A DNA stretch of 64,000 nucleotides from Microplitis mediator (GCF_029852145.1 NC_079972.1:10600986-10664985), one strand, 5' to 3'. Numbered from the stretch's first letter, positions 47,944 through 62,952 are shown. Numbers and translations are program-made. The notes: generated from the letters alone by a model not told the origin.

Positions 47944-50900
47944 ATGAATGAAGAAAAAGAAGATAAAAATGATGATCCACGATTTGAATTTATTTATCAA
48001 TATTTAACGCGATCGAGCAAAATAAAACCTGATAAATGGATAAAAATGTTAACCAATGAAGACTTTAAGGTAAAATTTGTATAATTGTTAAAAAATTATT
48101 GCCCTTAAGAGGATGATTTATTAAAAAGTGTAAAAATAAATTCTCTCAGAATGTTATTATTAATTTTTTCAATACACCGGATGAATATATATTGACAATA
48201 AATGTGTCATCTACTGGAGTAATAGTTCCAGTTTTAGGAATTCAATCAAATGCTAAAAACAAATTGTCCTATTTTGTGAAACGTCAGCCAGTAATTATAA
48301 CAGAAACAAACTATAGAGAAGTTCTGATTCCTGGTGATATGTCACCGAAACCTATTGACGATCTGTCAGTACTGGTGCAAGAGGTATTCAGATGTGCAAT
48401 GCAGTGTAGAAACTTTATTTAATTTTTAAAGATTTAATTATTTATTAAAAGGTTTACGTTCCGATACTTACTAACCCAGAAAATGCAGACAGTTGGCCGG
48501 AATTATTAACCGATGATGTTAAGAAACATGTTTATGATTTACAAAGTTCTATATGTCAGGTAAATTATTACAAGTAGAGAATTCGAAATATATATTGGGG
48601 TCACAATTATTTCCCTTATTTTGAAATTTTATGTCTCGGCCCAAAATATCTAAATTAATAATAAAATAATGTGACTTTTAATATTTGAGTGAAATGTACA
48701 CAGAAAAAAATAATTTCGGGGCGCAAGAATTTTTTTGTATTTCAAATTGAACACAAAAATTTTATTGGGACAAGAAAAAATTTATTGACTCAAAAAGTTT
48801 TTTCTTGTTCTGAGAAAATTCATTCTCGCCGTAAGAAAATTTCTGTTTTCAATTCATACTGCAAAAAATTTCATGGGCTGGGAAAAAATTTTATTGGGGC
48901 GAGTAAAAATGTTTTGTGTCAAGAAATCCTTCTTTTCTGTGTAACAATTTCAAAAACCAGTCAAAATTTTCAAAATTCTATTTTATTTATATCATATATT
49001 TTTTAAAATAGGATTTGTTATTGCTGATAAATTTATTTGTCTATAACGCTAAATCACGAATTTCCATTCGCTGTGAATTTAAAAAAAATTTTTCACTGAG
49101 AGAATATCTATGATTTTTCTGAATTTCACTGAGTAAACAAAATTCCCCTATGAAAACAATGACAAAAATATAAATCAGTTAGTTTTATATTATTTCAAAA
49201 TTCGCGGGGTTTTTTAATTAATCAGTCGCTCCCAAATCAGATTTTCTCAATTTAGATCATAATTAAAAAAAAATTTGGATTGAGACTGATAAATTCAAAA
49301 AATAATTGTCACCCAAATATACACAGAAAAGAAAAATTTTTTGGGCCGAGACCAAATTTCTTGTGCCAAGGAAATTTTTCTAGTCCTTGGAAAATTTTTG
49401 TCTTCAATTCATAATGCAAAATTTTTCTTGCGCCAAGAAATTATTTCTTTCTGTGTCTGTAAGCTTTTATATTTTGTAAAAAAAAAAAATTATAATAATT
49501 GCATTAATTAAAAATATATTTTCATTTAAAATTTCTTTATCATTTGACTTTAGTAACACTATCGTAGCTTCTTTCACTCCTATCTGTTTCAACAATTCCA
49601 TTTCCGTTTTGTTAACGTCAGCATTTCACAGATAATTTCAACCATTTTAAATTTATCTTTCTATTCAAATTTCCCAACAGCTACTTGAGAAATAATTTTT
49701 TTTTTAAATTACATATCTCAATATTTTTACTTATGTTTATTATTAAACTATTATAACTATTTAGTTACGGGGTAAAATGACAGGTCACACATTACTATCA
49801 ATGCCCATGGGCAATGAGAAATTATTTAAAATGGAAAGACTCACAAATAATGAAGAAATCGATTTAATGTTAAAAAGTAACATCGAAGAAATCGTTATCA
49901 GATGGTTGAATCAAGTCAACGATGTTTTGGATGAGGTTAACATCCGTTTATCTAATAGTGATAATCAATTATTTCCTAGTGCAGGTATATAATTATTTAT
50001 CAATAATACACCTGAAGATCGGACCGTTTTTCGCGGAACGAAAATAAAAAAAACAAAATGGATAGCAAAAAATCTACTGGATCTAAATTTCTGAAATGTT
50101 TCACACAGGGACTAGTATGTCAGCCGGCGATTACAGCCACCCCCAATTACCCCTTAAATCACTTTTAAGCAGTCAAGTTACATAAATTTTTTTCATTTAC
50201 GTTGCGCGAAAAACATTTTCCGTATGGAAAAAGTATATATCGCGTTACAAATGCCATAAGGGCGTAGCAAAAAATTTTTTTTTCGGGAAACAACGTATTT
50301 TTAGTTGAAACGCGTAGAAATGACGAAAAAAATTTTTTTTCAAATTTGAAATTTTTTTGTAGGCCCTTATGGCCCCAGTGGGTACCCTGGGTGCCATAAG
50401 GGCGTACCAATTTTTTTTTGCATTTCTGCCCGTTTCAGGCATAACTACGTCGATTCCCGGAAAAAATTTTTTTATACGCCCTTATGCCTTTTTAAGGGTA
50501 TTTTTTTCGGGATACGCCCTTATGGCATCAGTAACACGATATATCCGTATACATTCGGGCAAATCTGAATATATGCCGCATATATGAGACGTATATCGAT
50601 ACTACCATTCTAATACGTCGTATCCCACAAAATTTGACATTTTCACTTTTCTTAAAAAATGGAATCATTGTAACAATGTGCAGTTTATGTAAAAATTTTA
50701 GAGGTCAAATTGTTTATTTAGTATTTTTAAATAAATATTCTAATATGTCGTATCCCACACGCAGACTTTCGCGCCATTCTAATATGTCGTATCCCACATT
50801 CGCATAGGTTCAGTCACGCTCAACATTTTCAATTTTAAGTTAATTTTATGGAAGTAATTAACGACATAAGTAAGGAGGTAACTATACATAATTTTTGACT

Positions 50901-53900
50901 CTTCTTACAGCATATAATTCAAAATTATTTATTCACTACAACTGTCTGTATTTCATGAAAAACATGAAAATAAATTTGTAGGTTATACCAATGTAAACAT
51001 ATTACAAATAATTTTCTTTGCCGACCGTCAAACGTTTTTATCTTCTTCTAAAAAATTTCCCAAATGTTGGGATACGACGTATTAGAATGGTAGTATCGAT
51101 ATATTCAATTTTGCCTGTATATATCCCGGATATATACTTTTTTCGTCCGAGTCCGATCTTCAGGTACATTATGAATCATAATAACAGCCAATGTAAATTT
51201 TTGTTTATAAATTTATTACAGAAGTTATATTTTGGCAAGAACGATTGAAGAATTTAGAATCGATTTACGATCAAATGTGTGATCCGCGAGTTAAAAAAAT
51301 AGCTTTTTTACTAGAGCTTACTAACAGTTCATATTTAAAATCTTTTGAAGCTCTATTCAAAAATGTCATAGCAGGTTCAGATTTTAACAAATTAAAATTT
51401 TTATTTACTTTACCGAAAATTTGATCAGCTATATATTTATTTATTTCACTAAAGCCATTGTCGAAGCGCGAGATATTTATTTGCACTTAAAACCACTGCA
51501 GTCACAGTTTATCGAAATAGAAGGAAGCGATATCGAAGAATTGAAATTAAAATTAAAACAACTGGTTCATTTAATTTGTCTTGCTTGGGCGAACTCAAAA
51601 CATTATTGCACTACTACCAATATTATCTATTTACTCAATGCAGTAGTAAATCTTTTTATAACTCAGGTTTTTTTATATTCATACCGGCCACTATGTATTT
51701 ATTAACGACCTCCGGATATTAAATTATACGAATCAAACTCAAATTGTTTACAGGCGATAAAATATCTTGATCCCGGAAATTTATTTCAAACAGACATTCA
51801 TGATAATCTTGTTAAAGTGACTTTTGTACTAGAAACAATTCAACACTTCCGTGATTTATTTGAACAATTTCGTCTAAATATTGATTACTACTTTAAAAAT
51901 TCAGCTCAACTTGTCCGTTGGACGTTTCATGAAAAGTTAGTTCTCGAACGATTAATTAAATTTGAAAAACGGTTAAAACAGATTCAGGTAAAAATACACA
52001 ATTACTTTAGATTAATAAAAAAAAATAATTTGGTACTAATAAAAAGTAATCCACCATAAAAAAAAATTTATAGAAAAAATATATAAAATATGTAGGGGAG
52101 AGGGGGGCAAAGTGGGCCCCTTAAGGAAAATAATTATAATATCGTTAATTTTTTTTCGCGTTTACTTCTTTTTAGACCCTTGATACGTATTTTCACTTCA
52201 TTATGCTGCGCCCATTAAAATTGAAAAATCGAAAATTAAGGGCAAGGTGGGCCCACCAAAAATTTTCGGATTTGATATTTTTTATTCTCTATACGTGTGA
52301 TATTTGCAAATAACTATAAAACAGTTGTGTTTTAATAATATAAAAAATCATTTTAATAGTCTACTGCGATATAACTTTAAAACGTAATTTTATTATCTTT
52401 AACTTTCTTAATAAATTATATTTAATGAACAGTTTTGGTGATCTATTTGATCCCTAATTATGTAAGAAATTTCGATAAGCTTATTATCCGTCCGAATTTA
52501 TTGACGTATACACTTTGAAAAATTGCATAGTAACACCGAACTATAAGAAAACTGGTACAAAATTTACAAGTGTCCCATAGTAAACGTATGCGCATAGGCC
52601 TAATCGTGTAGTCTGCGCATATGTTTACTATGGAACACTTGTCAATTTTGAATCTGTTTTCTTATAGTCCGGTGTTACTATGCACCCATAGTAAAATTTG
52701 TTGGGAATTTTTCACAGTGTAGAAAATTTTGAGGGGCCCAATTTGCCCCCAAATTTTTTGAAATTTTGAAAATTTTAAGGGGCTCACTTTGCCCTCTCCT
52801 CTCCTATATTTTTTCAATAAATTTTTTTCATGGGAGATAATTTGTAAATACAGAATTTATTCGAAATCGCAAACGAGTATTCAAAATTAGAGCGGATTGA
52901 AATAGCCGGTTTCAAAGGTAAAGTATTGGTCGACAAAATAAACCAAGTATACAATGAGTTTATAAAAAGTTATAACGAATTGGGAGCTGTGGAATATGAC
53001 ATTCTATTTCCGGAGGATGATAAATTTTTAAATGACATCACCATCTTTTTAAATAAAGTTAATATTTTGACAGTGACACTTTGCCGTTTTCAAATAAAGA
53101 TAAATTGACTAATAATTGTTGGATTTATTTAGGTTGAAGAATATGACAGAAAACTCGCTTCTATATTTGATAAGGCTTTTAACGAGTGTCACGATATTGA
53201 AAAAATGATAAAATTAATTTTTATAATTGATCCAATTTCTCAAAGGCCAAGTATACAATCACAATTATGGGATAACTATGAAAAATTGCTGTCGCTTATT
53301 CACAATTATCTTGATGAAATTAAGGTAATAAAATTATTTTAAATTTTATTATTATTATTATTTATTTAAAGAATTTAATGATATTATAAAATAGATTGTG
53401 TTCGATAATAATTTTGGAGTAGAAAATACAATTTGTATAAAAGATGATGAACATTTTCCACCAGTAGCTGGTAAATTATGCTTGCTAATGAAATTACAAC
53501 GTCATATTGATTATCCTATAGAATCAATTAAATTAATTAATCATCCGATATTTGTAACGCAATCTGGACTAGATATTATAAATAAACACGATGAGATTCA
53601 AGTAAATATTTAAAAATATATAATTACACTAACGCAAAAAATTAAAGGGACAGAAAAATTTTATAAATTTTTTAGTGATTTTTGGCAGGCTGTAACTTTG
53701 TAGAAAATAATCGTATCGAGATTTTAAAAAATGCATTTTATAGCTTGAAATATTTAGTTTCGGTGCATTTTTATCAAAATTTTTTAAGAACTCCGGCTAT
53801 CGCGCAAACATGAGAAATACCGCGGGACAAAAAATTTATAAATTTTTTTTTTCCGAAGAGCCCACGGACCGTGGAAAAATTCTTTCAACTAAACCATGAA

Positions 53901-56900
53901 TAGGTCGTTTAGCAAATTTATTCAGCTTCAATTTGGCTTTTTTTTTAACCTCGTAGGACGATTTGTCGTTCGCAATAGCCGGAGTTCTCAAAAAATTTTG
54001 ATAAAAATGCACCGAAACTAGAGATTTCAAGCTATAAAATGTTTTTTTTTAAATCTCGATAAAATTTTTTAAAACTCACTAAAAAATTTATAAAACATTT
54101 CTGTTCCTTTAATTTTTTGCGTTAGTGTATAGATTTTTAAATAAAAAATAACTAAATATATTTTTCAGACATTATTATATGAAACCGAAAATAAAATATT
54201 TACCGAGTGGTCTGACACAGTACCGAAAATTTGTCATGAAAATTTAATGAAACCTCTTTTTGTTACTGACAATAATAGACTAAAGTCAAATTTAAATCCT
54301 GAAATTGAAATTATTTTGAAAGAAACAAAATATATGATTATGTTGGAAAAAAATAATTTACCAAAAGAAGCCGTCGATTTGTTTACGAAAACAAAATTTT
54401 TTGTTGACACTAAATATAATATTAATCTGATTGTTAATTGGTAATTGATATTATTAGTTTATAATAATTAATTAATTAATTAATTAATTACTTGAAATGA
54501 ATGAATTAGTGGAATAATGTTATGATTTTTGAGGTACAACGAAATTCGATCGAAATGCTCAGACGTAGAGTTTGAATTATTACAAGAGGAAATACAAATG
54601 ATTGATGATATGATTGATGAGGGACAGATTAATTATAACTGGAACTCACCAGGTGAGTATAAATATATGTAATTTTATAGTTTACAGAAAGTATTTAATT
54701 TTGTGATTAATTAGTTTATCAACAACATTAAACTTTAATTAACTTGTTAATTTTTTATTTCAAAATAAATTTTTTTGTTTTTATAAAAATAATTCATATA
54801 TATGATACAGAAATACCAGATTATATTAATAAGTTATTAATACTTGTGAGGAATTTGTATTACCGTAAATTGAAAGCCGTTAATAATATCGATGATTTAA
54901 TGAAGAGTATAAACGAGTGGGCAATGGCGCCGATTTTGGAACGCAAAGATAATAAAGTTGAGAATTTAATTGCGGTTGGAGAACGTAAAGAAAAATTTGA
55001 AAGACGCTACAGCACTATTGAGCGGACGGAAGAAGAAATAAAACGTATTTTGGATGAAAATTATAAGCTGTATTTAAATATTTTACCTGAATCAGCCTAC
55101 GTCGCAAGCGACTCAGAGCTGGATTTAAGTTTATTAAATAATGATAAGCGCACTGTAAATGTAGATGAGGGAATCGCAAATCTCAAGTTAGTGTTTGAAA
55201 TTAAAGTGTAATTTTTTTTGTGTGTAAATATATAAAACACTTTTTTTTAAAGTGAATTTAATGGAAATGCGGGTTTTGCAAAGAGCGGAATCGTAGGAGA
55301 AAATGAAGAAATTAATGATGCAGTTACAAATGGTGAAATGACGATAACGGAAATCTCGACAAAGGATAATGGAACTGAAGAAGATTCAGAACTCAAGGCA
55401 ATTAGACTAGTCAAGTGGAAACCTTATCTTATTTATATTGATCAATTGATATCCAAAGCTTTGATACAAGCTGTTTCAACTAGGTAATGACTGACGATAA
55501 AGGGGATAAAATGAGTCGAGTAAAATTTATCATAAAATATAATTTCGAGATAAAATGGACTCATATTAATTTTCTTTTAAAAACTACACAAGAAAATGAA
55601 ACAGTAGAGTCATTTGGGGCAAGTGTGCGCAAGCCCATGCATTTTAGTTCGCAATAAATGGGTTTGCGCATACTTGCTCCATATGACTCTAATGATGATT
55701 CTGAAGTAAACAGACAATTAAAAATTAAAAAATTTTTTTTTAAGCAAATCAATCACAGAAAAAAAAGTGAAAATATGCGCATGTAGAAAATTAAAAAAAC
55801 TATAAGTGCAATTTTTTCAAATATTTTTTTCTTATAATTTATCGTTTTGAAAAAATTATAAACATTATTAAACGTCAGCCAACTTCAGTATCATCTCTAA
55901 TGGGGCAATTTGAGTCATCTGAAATTTTTTACAAAAAGTTAAAAATTTTGAAATCAGCTTAAAAATTTTATTTTTAATAATTCATTTATATAAAAAATTA
56001 TTCATTTTTTAATTATACGTTGAATTTTTTTTCATATAAAATGTGAGATTTAAAAAAAAAAAATTTACTATCGTTATTTTTGTAGGTGGCTTATTTTGTC
56101 CTACTTTTCAATTTTTTTTTTTAGTACTGGGTTATATTGACAAAGTATTCATTTGCTAATCAAAAATAGTAAAAAGAATCGATTAGAAATTTATATACAA
56201 GGGACTTATTTATGCCCCCTCTCCCTATCTTTAATATACATATATATATATATAAATATAAATAATTCTCTGTTATTGGAGAAGTTTATTATACCTTTGT
56301 TTTTATTTTAAAAATATAGTGTCTGTTACATACTAGACGAAACTGATCCACAAGCCGATGTATATCCGTTATTTGAGGTAAATCTATGTTTAGAAATTCC
56401 AAATATCAGTTTTCATCCTCCTGTCGAGATAGAACACCCCGAGGGATTCTACGGGTTTTACGAAGGCTTATTGTTTAATATTATGAAAATGGGAACATTG
56501 ATAACTCGTTTAGATCCCGACAAATTCGAACAACAAGAACATTATGGAGTTAGTATTTCAATTACTTATATTTACACTTTTACAAGTAATAAATAATTAA
56601 TAATTAAAATAATGGAGTGAGTAATAAATTTAAAAAATACTCTGAATATTTAATAATAGTTTTTGTTATGTATATTATTAAAACAAGCTTGACTTAGTTG
56701 AAGACGAGCGAATAGTATTTATGTTAGAAGAAACTTGTAACCGAGTTAAGGAAGCACTAATTCAAGCTCAGGAATACGCTGCGGTAAGTTTTAGTCAAGC
56801 CCTCAGGCATATTATCAAACATTTATTACAATGAGTGTAATTAATTATTCATTTTTATATTAATTCTGTTATAATATCATCAAGATATATGAGACATACA

Positions 56901-59900
56901 ACTGGATATGGCTCAACGACAGACAAGAGTATCTCAATTTTTTTTTACGTTACTCGAAAAATTTAAACGCCGAAAATGAATCAAAAAATAAATCTGCAGT
57001 TAATTTATCAGAACTAAAAGAAAAGAAACCTGAGCTAGTGGATTTCAAACGTGAAATTGATTATTTTATTGAGCTATATAATAAATGTAATGAAATTGAG
57101 AATGAAAAAATTTTATGTCGTTGGTTTAAGATCAATAACAAATTATTCAAGCAAACATTATTGAATACTATTTGTAAATGGTCTAATATTTTGAAGACAC
57201 ACCTCGTCGATCATGTGGACAGTAGGTCAATAGCAAGCAATTATTACAATTTTAAATAATTAATCCACGCAAATAATTTTTTACCAAAAACTAACCAACG
57301 ATTTTTGTGAAAATTGGAAAATTTTTGCGTGTTGATTAATTATTAATTTTTTTTTTTTTAATTATTAGTTTGAAAGAATTGTCAGAATTTCTGCAAGAAG
57401 CTACTAGCAGATTTAATCAGCCAATTTTAGAAGATGACTATGAAGGTTTATTACAAACGATGTACTATTTGAAAGAAGTTAGAGATAAACAGTACAAAAT
57501 TGATGGAATGTTTGATCCAATAAAAGTAATATATATTCAATTAGTTAGGGGCCGTTCATAAAATACGTCACGCAAAATTTTACCTTTTTATATATTGTAT
57601 ACCCCCTCCCCCCTCCCTTCGTCACGCTATGTCACATTTTCTGCAATCTCCCCGTATCAATATTGCGTCATAAATGATAGATCCCCCCCCCCCCCGTAAT
57701 GATATATAGCAGTCAATAGTACAAAAATTTCTATATTTTAAATGAGTGTGAATGTAGACACCAGACAAATTTAAAATTATTAATAGAGTAAATAATTAAT
57801 AAAATTAAATTTTAAAAAAATGTGCATTTAAAAAATTTTGAAATTAATAAGTGCATTTTTTATAAATATTTTTTTTTTAATTATTTACTCTATTTATTTA
57901 TAATTGTAAATTTGTCGGATGTCTGCTACATTCCCACTCGTATATTTAAAAATATTTATTATTTGCAATAATAAAACTTTAATAAATAAATTTTAAAAAA
58001 CCGAGGAAAATTTTTAAAATTGTTTTATGAGCCGCGAACGTCACGTTTCCTTAGACCCCCGACTCCCCCATAAATGCGAACGTATTTTATAAATGACCCC
58101 TTATTTATTTAATAATGTTAGTAAATTAAAATATGAGTGTGAGTGTAGCTGACAATAGTAATTTTTAAACTTTTGAAATAAGCGAATTAAATGTGAATTG
58201 AATAAAATTAAAAAAATGCACATTTATAGAATTTGAAAATCTATATGTGCATTTTTTAAATTTTCATATTTTTAATTGTTAAGTTCGTTCATTTTATTTA
58301 AAATTTGTCTCATATCTGCTACATTCGCACTCATAATTAAAATTCCTAGTACTTTAAAAGTAGATGTTGCAATAAATAATAAAAAATTATTCAGGAGACC
58401 ATAAATTTGTTGGAACAATATCAAGTAGAATTCAGCGAACAAACTCATCAATGGCTCGTTGAGCTTCCAGAATCATGGACAACTGTAAAAAAATTAGCTG
58501 CGCAAGTAAAACAACAAGTAGCGCCACTTCTAGCTCATCAAGTCGATCTCATAAAAAAACGACTAAATTATTTTGACTTCAAACAACAGCAGTATTATAA
58601 AAAATTCCTCAATAATAAATTATTCAGGTAATTTATTAGAAAATTATTATTTATAATAATTAATTAATCATTATATCGCTAAATGTTTAATTAAATTTCA
58701 CAGCCCAGACTGCGAGAACGTTTATGAAAATCTCGACAAATTAAATTCAGATGTAAATGAACTTGAATCTGAGCTGAAAACACTCAAATCTTCAGCGGCA
58801 ATCCACGAATTGCAGGTTCAAGATTACAAAGAAATAAACCAATTGAGACGTCAACTTAAATTATTAAAATGCCTTTGGGATTACGTTATCGTTATAACAA
58901 GTAGTTTAAATGAATGGAATACGACGACTTGGAAAAAAATTGATGTCGAAGGAATGGATCTCGAGTGTAAAAAGTTAATCCGCGAACTACGATGTAATAT
59001 TTATATTTCAATGAATAACTTGTGCAATTAATGAATCAACTAATTGATAAAATAAATTATTTAAGTGTTAGATAAAGAATGCAAATCGTGGGAATTATTT
59101 AATTACATCGAAGATCAAGTTAAAAATATGATGTCGTCGCTGAGAGCGGTATCAGAGCTTCAAAATCCTGCAATCCGCGACCGCCACTGGCAGCAATTAA
59201 TGGCAGAAACTCGAGTTAATAAATTAAGAGCTTTCACTAAATATAACATCTTGAATAATTATTTAAAGACGGGATTTTACTATTTTATAGGTAAGATTCA
59301 CTATGACTGACAAGACTACTCTCGAAGATCTTTTGAAATTAGAACTTCATAAATATGAAGAAGAAGTTAAAAATACCGTTGACAAGGCTGTCAAGGAAAT
59401 GGCGATGGAGAAAATAATTAAAGAATTAACCAACACCTGGGCTAATTTGGAGTTTGATAAAGAGTTTCATGAAAGAAGTAAATTAAATACTTTGAAAATA
59501 AGTGAGGAGACTATTGAAATTTTAGAAGACAATCAGGTAATTTTATATAAATTTTTTTAGATGAATACACTGTGAAAAATCGTGAGTGAATGCGGATTTT
59601 ATTTCAATCTGAATTTACTCCGACACTTGGAGTTTTAATACTTAAATAAATTTATATTTAATAGAAACATAATTATTTCAATAAATAATTCATTCATTCA
59701 GATATAAATAAGGTAAAAGCCCCTATACCCGTTCACTTTTCATTGGAGTGAGATTAAATCACTCAATATAAATTAATAAATAAAATGAAAAATCAGATTT
59801 TTTTTATAGTTATTTTTTGAAGTTTCGAGTATTAGAATAAAATTTAAGTTTGAAGAATAATGTTGATGATTAATTATTATTAATTTTGTAAATAAGGTCC

Positions 59901-62900
59901 TTGAGTGTACCGATTGTCGCTCACTAAAAGTTGTCATGTGCCATTACTCGATCAACACATGACCCTATAGTCACTCAAAGACAATATCAATTAAACTATA
60001 ATAAGTTTATTGATTTGGAAAATAATTTATAAATTATACTACTTTATTCTTTAATAATATAAAATTTCATGAATTTTAAAAATGTATTTAATAAGATATA
60101 GTTATAACAATTCTTAAAAAATTTGACGTGACCTAAATTTAATCTAACGAATGCACGTTAAAGTAAAAAATGCCCGGCTGAGCGCGGTTTTGAAAACAGT
60201 CATTTAATTTAAATTTATAATCTATTATAAAATAATTTGATACATCATATTTTAATATATTTAGATTCACAAATAATTATTTATCAATAATAATATTTTT
60301 AGTTGTAATTTTTTTTTATAAAAATTATAAAAAAACGCCTTAAACAGTTAAAGTGAGCGACTAATGGTACTGAGCAGGTATAGGGGCTCTTACCTTATAT
60401 AATACATAGTGAAAATATTAAATTATTGAATAGCTATAGCGACATAGTTTTTATGAATATATTTGATATTTCGGTACAATATGAAATGTTATATCTTGGT
60501 ATGGTTGATGTAAGTCATACGACAGTTTGTGACTCAGTGGAATTATAGTTGTTAAAGTTTTATTATCAGTTGCTTATAATTTTTAAAAATCATTTCGCGC
60601 GAACATATGGAGAGGGAGCTCGTAATTATTTCCGTAAATACGAATGTCAAAATATCAGAGCTAAGCTCACTATTTATTAGTAATTTTTTTTATAATTAAT
60701 ATTTTCCGAAACTCCCATTCGGAGTGAAATTCACTCCGAGGGAATTAAATAAATAAAAAATCATCCACTCCGCCATTTTTTTACTGTGCACTTTTTATTT
60801 AATCAATTGATTAATATTTTGTCAGGTTCAACTACAAAATATGATGAACTCAAAATCGATTGGTTACTTTGTCGAAATGGTAAACGATTGGCGGAAAAAA
60901 TTAAGCAACGCAGACGCGATTATCAACATTTGGTTCGATGTGCAACGTGCTTGGGTACATCTCGAAAGTATATTTATAGACTCAGAAGACATTCGAAAAC
61001 AATTACCTGAAGATACGAAACGTTTTGAAATAATTGACCGGGATTTCAAAGTAATTTTTAGACTATTATCAAATATTCATGTGCTTTGAAATATTAAACC
61101 GAGTTCTCAATATTTAGCATCGGTTTTAATTGTTTTATTATTATACAGGAATTGCTAAAGGAAATGCTGGCAAATCTTAATATAGTTAAGGCTACAAATA
61201 GACCGAAATTATTGGAACGACTTGAAGATTTACAAATGCAATTAAATATTTGCGAAAAAGCATTGTTTAATTATTTAGAGATGAAGCGGTTGGCGTACCC
61301 TAGATTCTATTTCATATCATCTGCAGATCTGCTTGATATTCTTAGCAACGGTTAATATTTAAACGTTTTCACGAATTGTTAAATGACTTCTTCTAAGAAT
61401 TCTTATTTTATTCTATTTTTTTTTTTAATATTATATTGAGTTATTGATATTATTTATTTTTACTGGGTAGTATCGATTGCAGTTTTAAAAAGTATTTATC
61501 AATTATGGCTGCCACGTTTCGATTTTAAAATAGTAAAGCTTATTTTTTTTTATTTATAGAGCAAATGAGACAAGTTTAGCTAGTGGAGATTTTTAAACTT
61601 TAAAATAAAATGAATTAATTGTGATTTTTTTACTGATTACTTTAGTTAGTTTAAAACATTAACAGGTGAGTTTTAAACCCACGTGGTTCGAATTAAAATT
61701 TTTAGGTCCACTTTGACTCATATTATAAATTGCATTAATGAAATAATTATTTAGTGACCAAAAAATAGAAAAAATTCCAACAGAAATTTCTTCTCAGGGG
61801 TACATTTTAAAGTAAAAAAAAATATTAAATGAGTGTGAATTTAGCAGACATCAGACAAATTGAGGATTATAAATAAATAGAGTAAATAATTTTTAAAAAA
61901 ATATTTATAAAAAATGCACTTATTAATTTCAAAATTTTTTAAATGCGCATTTTTTTTTAATTTTATTCTATTAATTATTTACTCTTTTATTTATAGTTTT
62001 TTTTTTTAGTATTTATTTATAATTTTAAATTTGTCTGATGTCTGCTACATTCACACTCATAATATTGAAGATAAATAAAAATAAAAAAGATTCATGATAA
62101 AAAAATTTTTTTTACTTAATCAAATTATTTATTTTTCACAATCCTCGAAAAAATAATTAAAATTACTAATTAAAATAGATTAATTTAATTCCATTGTTGG
62201 TAATTATTTATAAATTATTATCAATGAATAAAAATAAAAATTTAAAATTTTTTAAAATTTTTAAATCCAAAACTATTTCAATCAAAAAAATTACCCACGA
62301 ATCATCAAATATTTTTTTTCCCTCATCTTATTAAAATAAAAAACTAAATTAAATTTACAGGCAATAATCCAGAATTGGTCTGCAAACATTTATCAAAACT
62401 ATACGACTCAATATCAAACTTAAAATGGAAACTAGAGTCAGGAAAGCCAAGCAAACTGGCTGTCGGCCTGATAGCAAAAGACGGCGAGGAAATGGAAATA
62501 CACGGAGTGTGTGATTGCAGTGGTGTCGTGGAAACCTGGTTGAACATTTTGACTTCGACCATGCAGAAGACCGTAAGATACCACTTTAATCAAGCGGTGA
62601 CGTCTTACGACGAGAAACCCCGCGAGCAGTGGATCCTGGACTACCCGGCCCAGCCCGCTCTCTGCGGCACCCAAATTTGGTGGACTGCCGAGGTGAACAT
62701 GGCATTCGCGAGGCTCGAAGAAGGTTTCGAAAGTGCACTCAAGGATTATCAAAAAAAACAAATAAACCAATTGAACACACTCATAACAATATTGTGCGGC
62801 GAGTTGACCGATAATGAACGACAAAAAATAATGACTATTTGCACAATTGATGTTCATGCGAGAGATGTTGTTGGTAAATTAATAGCAACTAGAGCTGAAA

Positions 62901-62952
62901 ATTCATCAAATTTCCAATGGCAATCTCAACTACGTCATAGGTCAGTTATTTA

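Larger units (their letters stand above)
47944..57225 (+). other. Dynein tail (DHC_N1) exons 1-17
   Basis: These exons encode the N-terminal tail, which in this family dimerises and binds intermediate chains and the docking site. VYVPILTNPENADSWPELL, RGKMTGHTLLSMP, KHYCTTTNIIYLLN and LERKDNKVENL are recognisable tail blocks. Exons 15-17 carry FEVNLCLEIPNISFHPP, YNWIWLNDRQEYL and the end-of-tail signature LVDHV. The sequence is lysine- and isoleucine-rich, in line with local AT bias. Confidence 0.85.
57369..62940 (+). other. Dynein linker region (DHC_N2) exons 18-25
   Basis: Exons 18-20 hold the helical segment before the linker (ELPESWTTVKKLAAQVKQQ). Exons 21-25 hold the linker proper, the lever that swings over the AAA ring: AIRDRHWQQLM, EMAMEKIIKELTNTW, NIWFDVQRAWVHLESIF, FIDSEDIRKQLPEDTKRF, FYFISSADLLDILSNG, REQWILDYPAQ and IWWTAEV. 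This is the most conserved part in the window and fixes the family assignment. Exon 25 (580 bp) is the largest coding exon here and is clearly more GC-rich than its flanks. Confidence 0.9.

Noticed and set aside
62438..62857. Minus-strand frame of 139 codons opposite dynein exon 25
   Set aside because: Antisense shadow of a well-supported, conserved linker exon.
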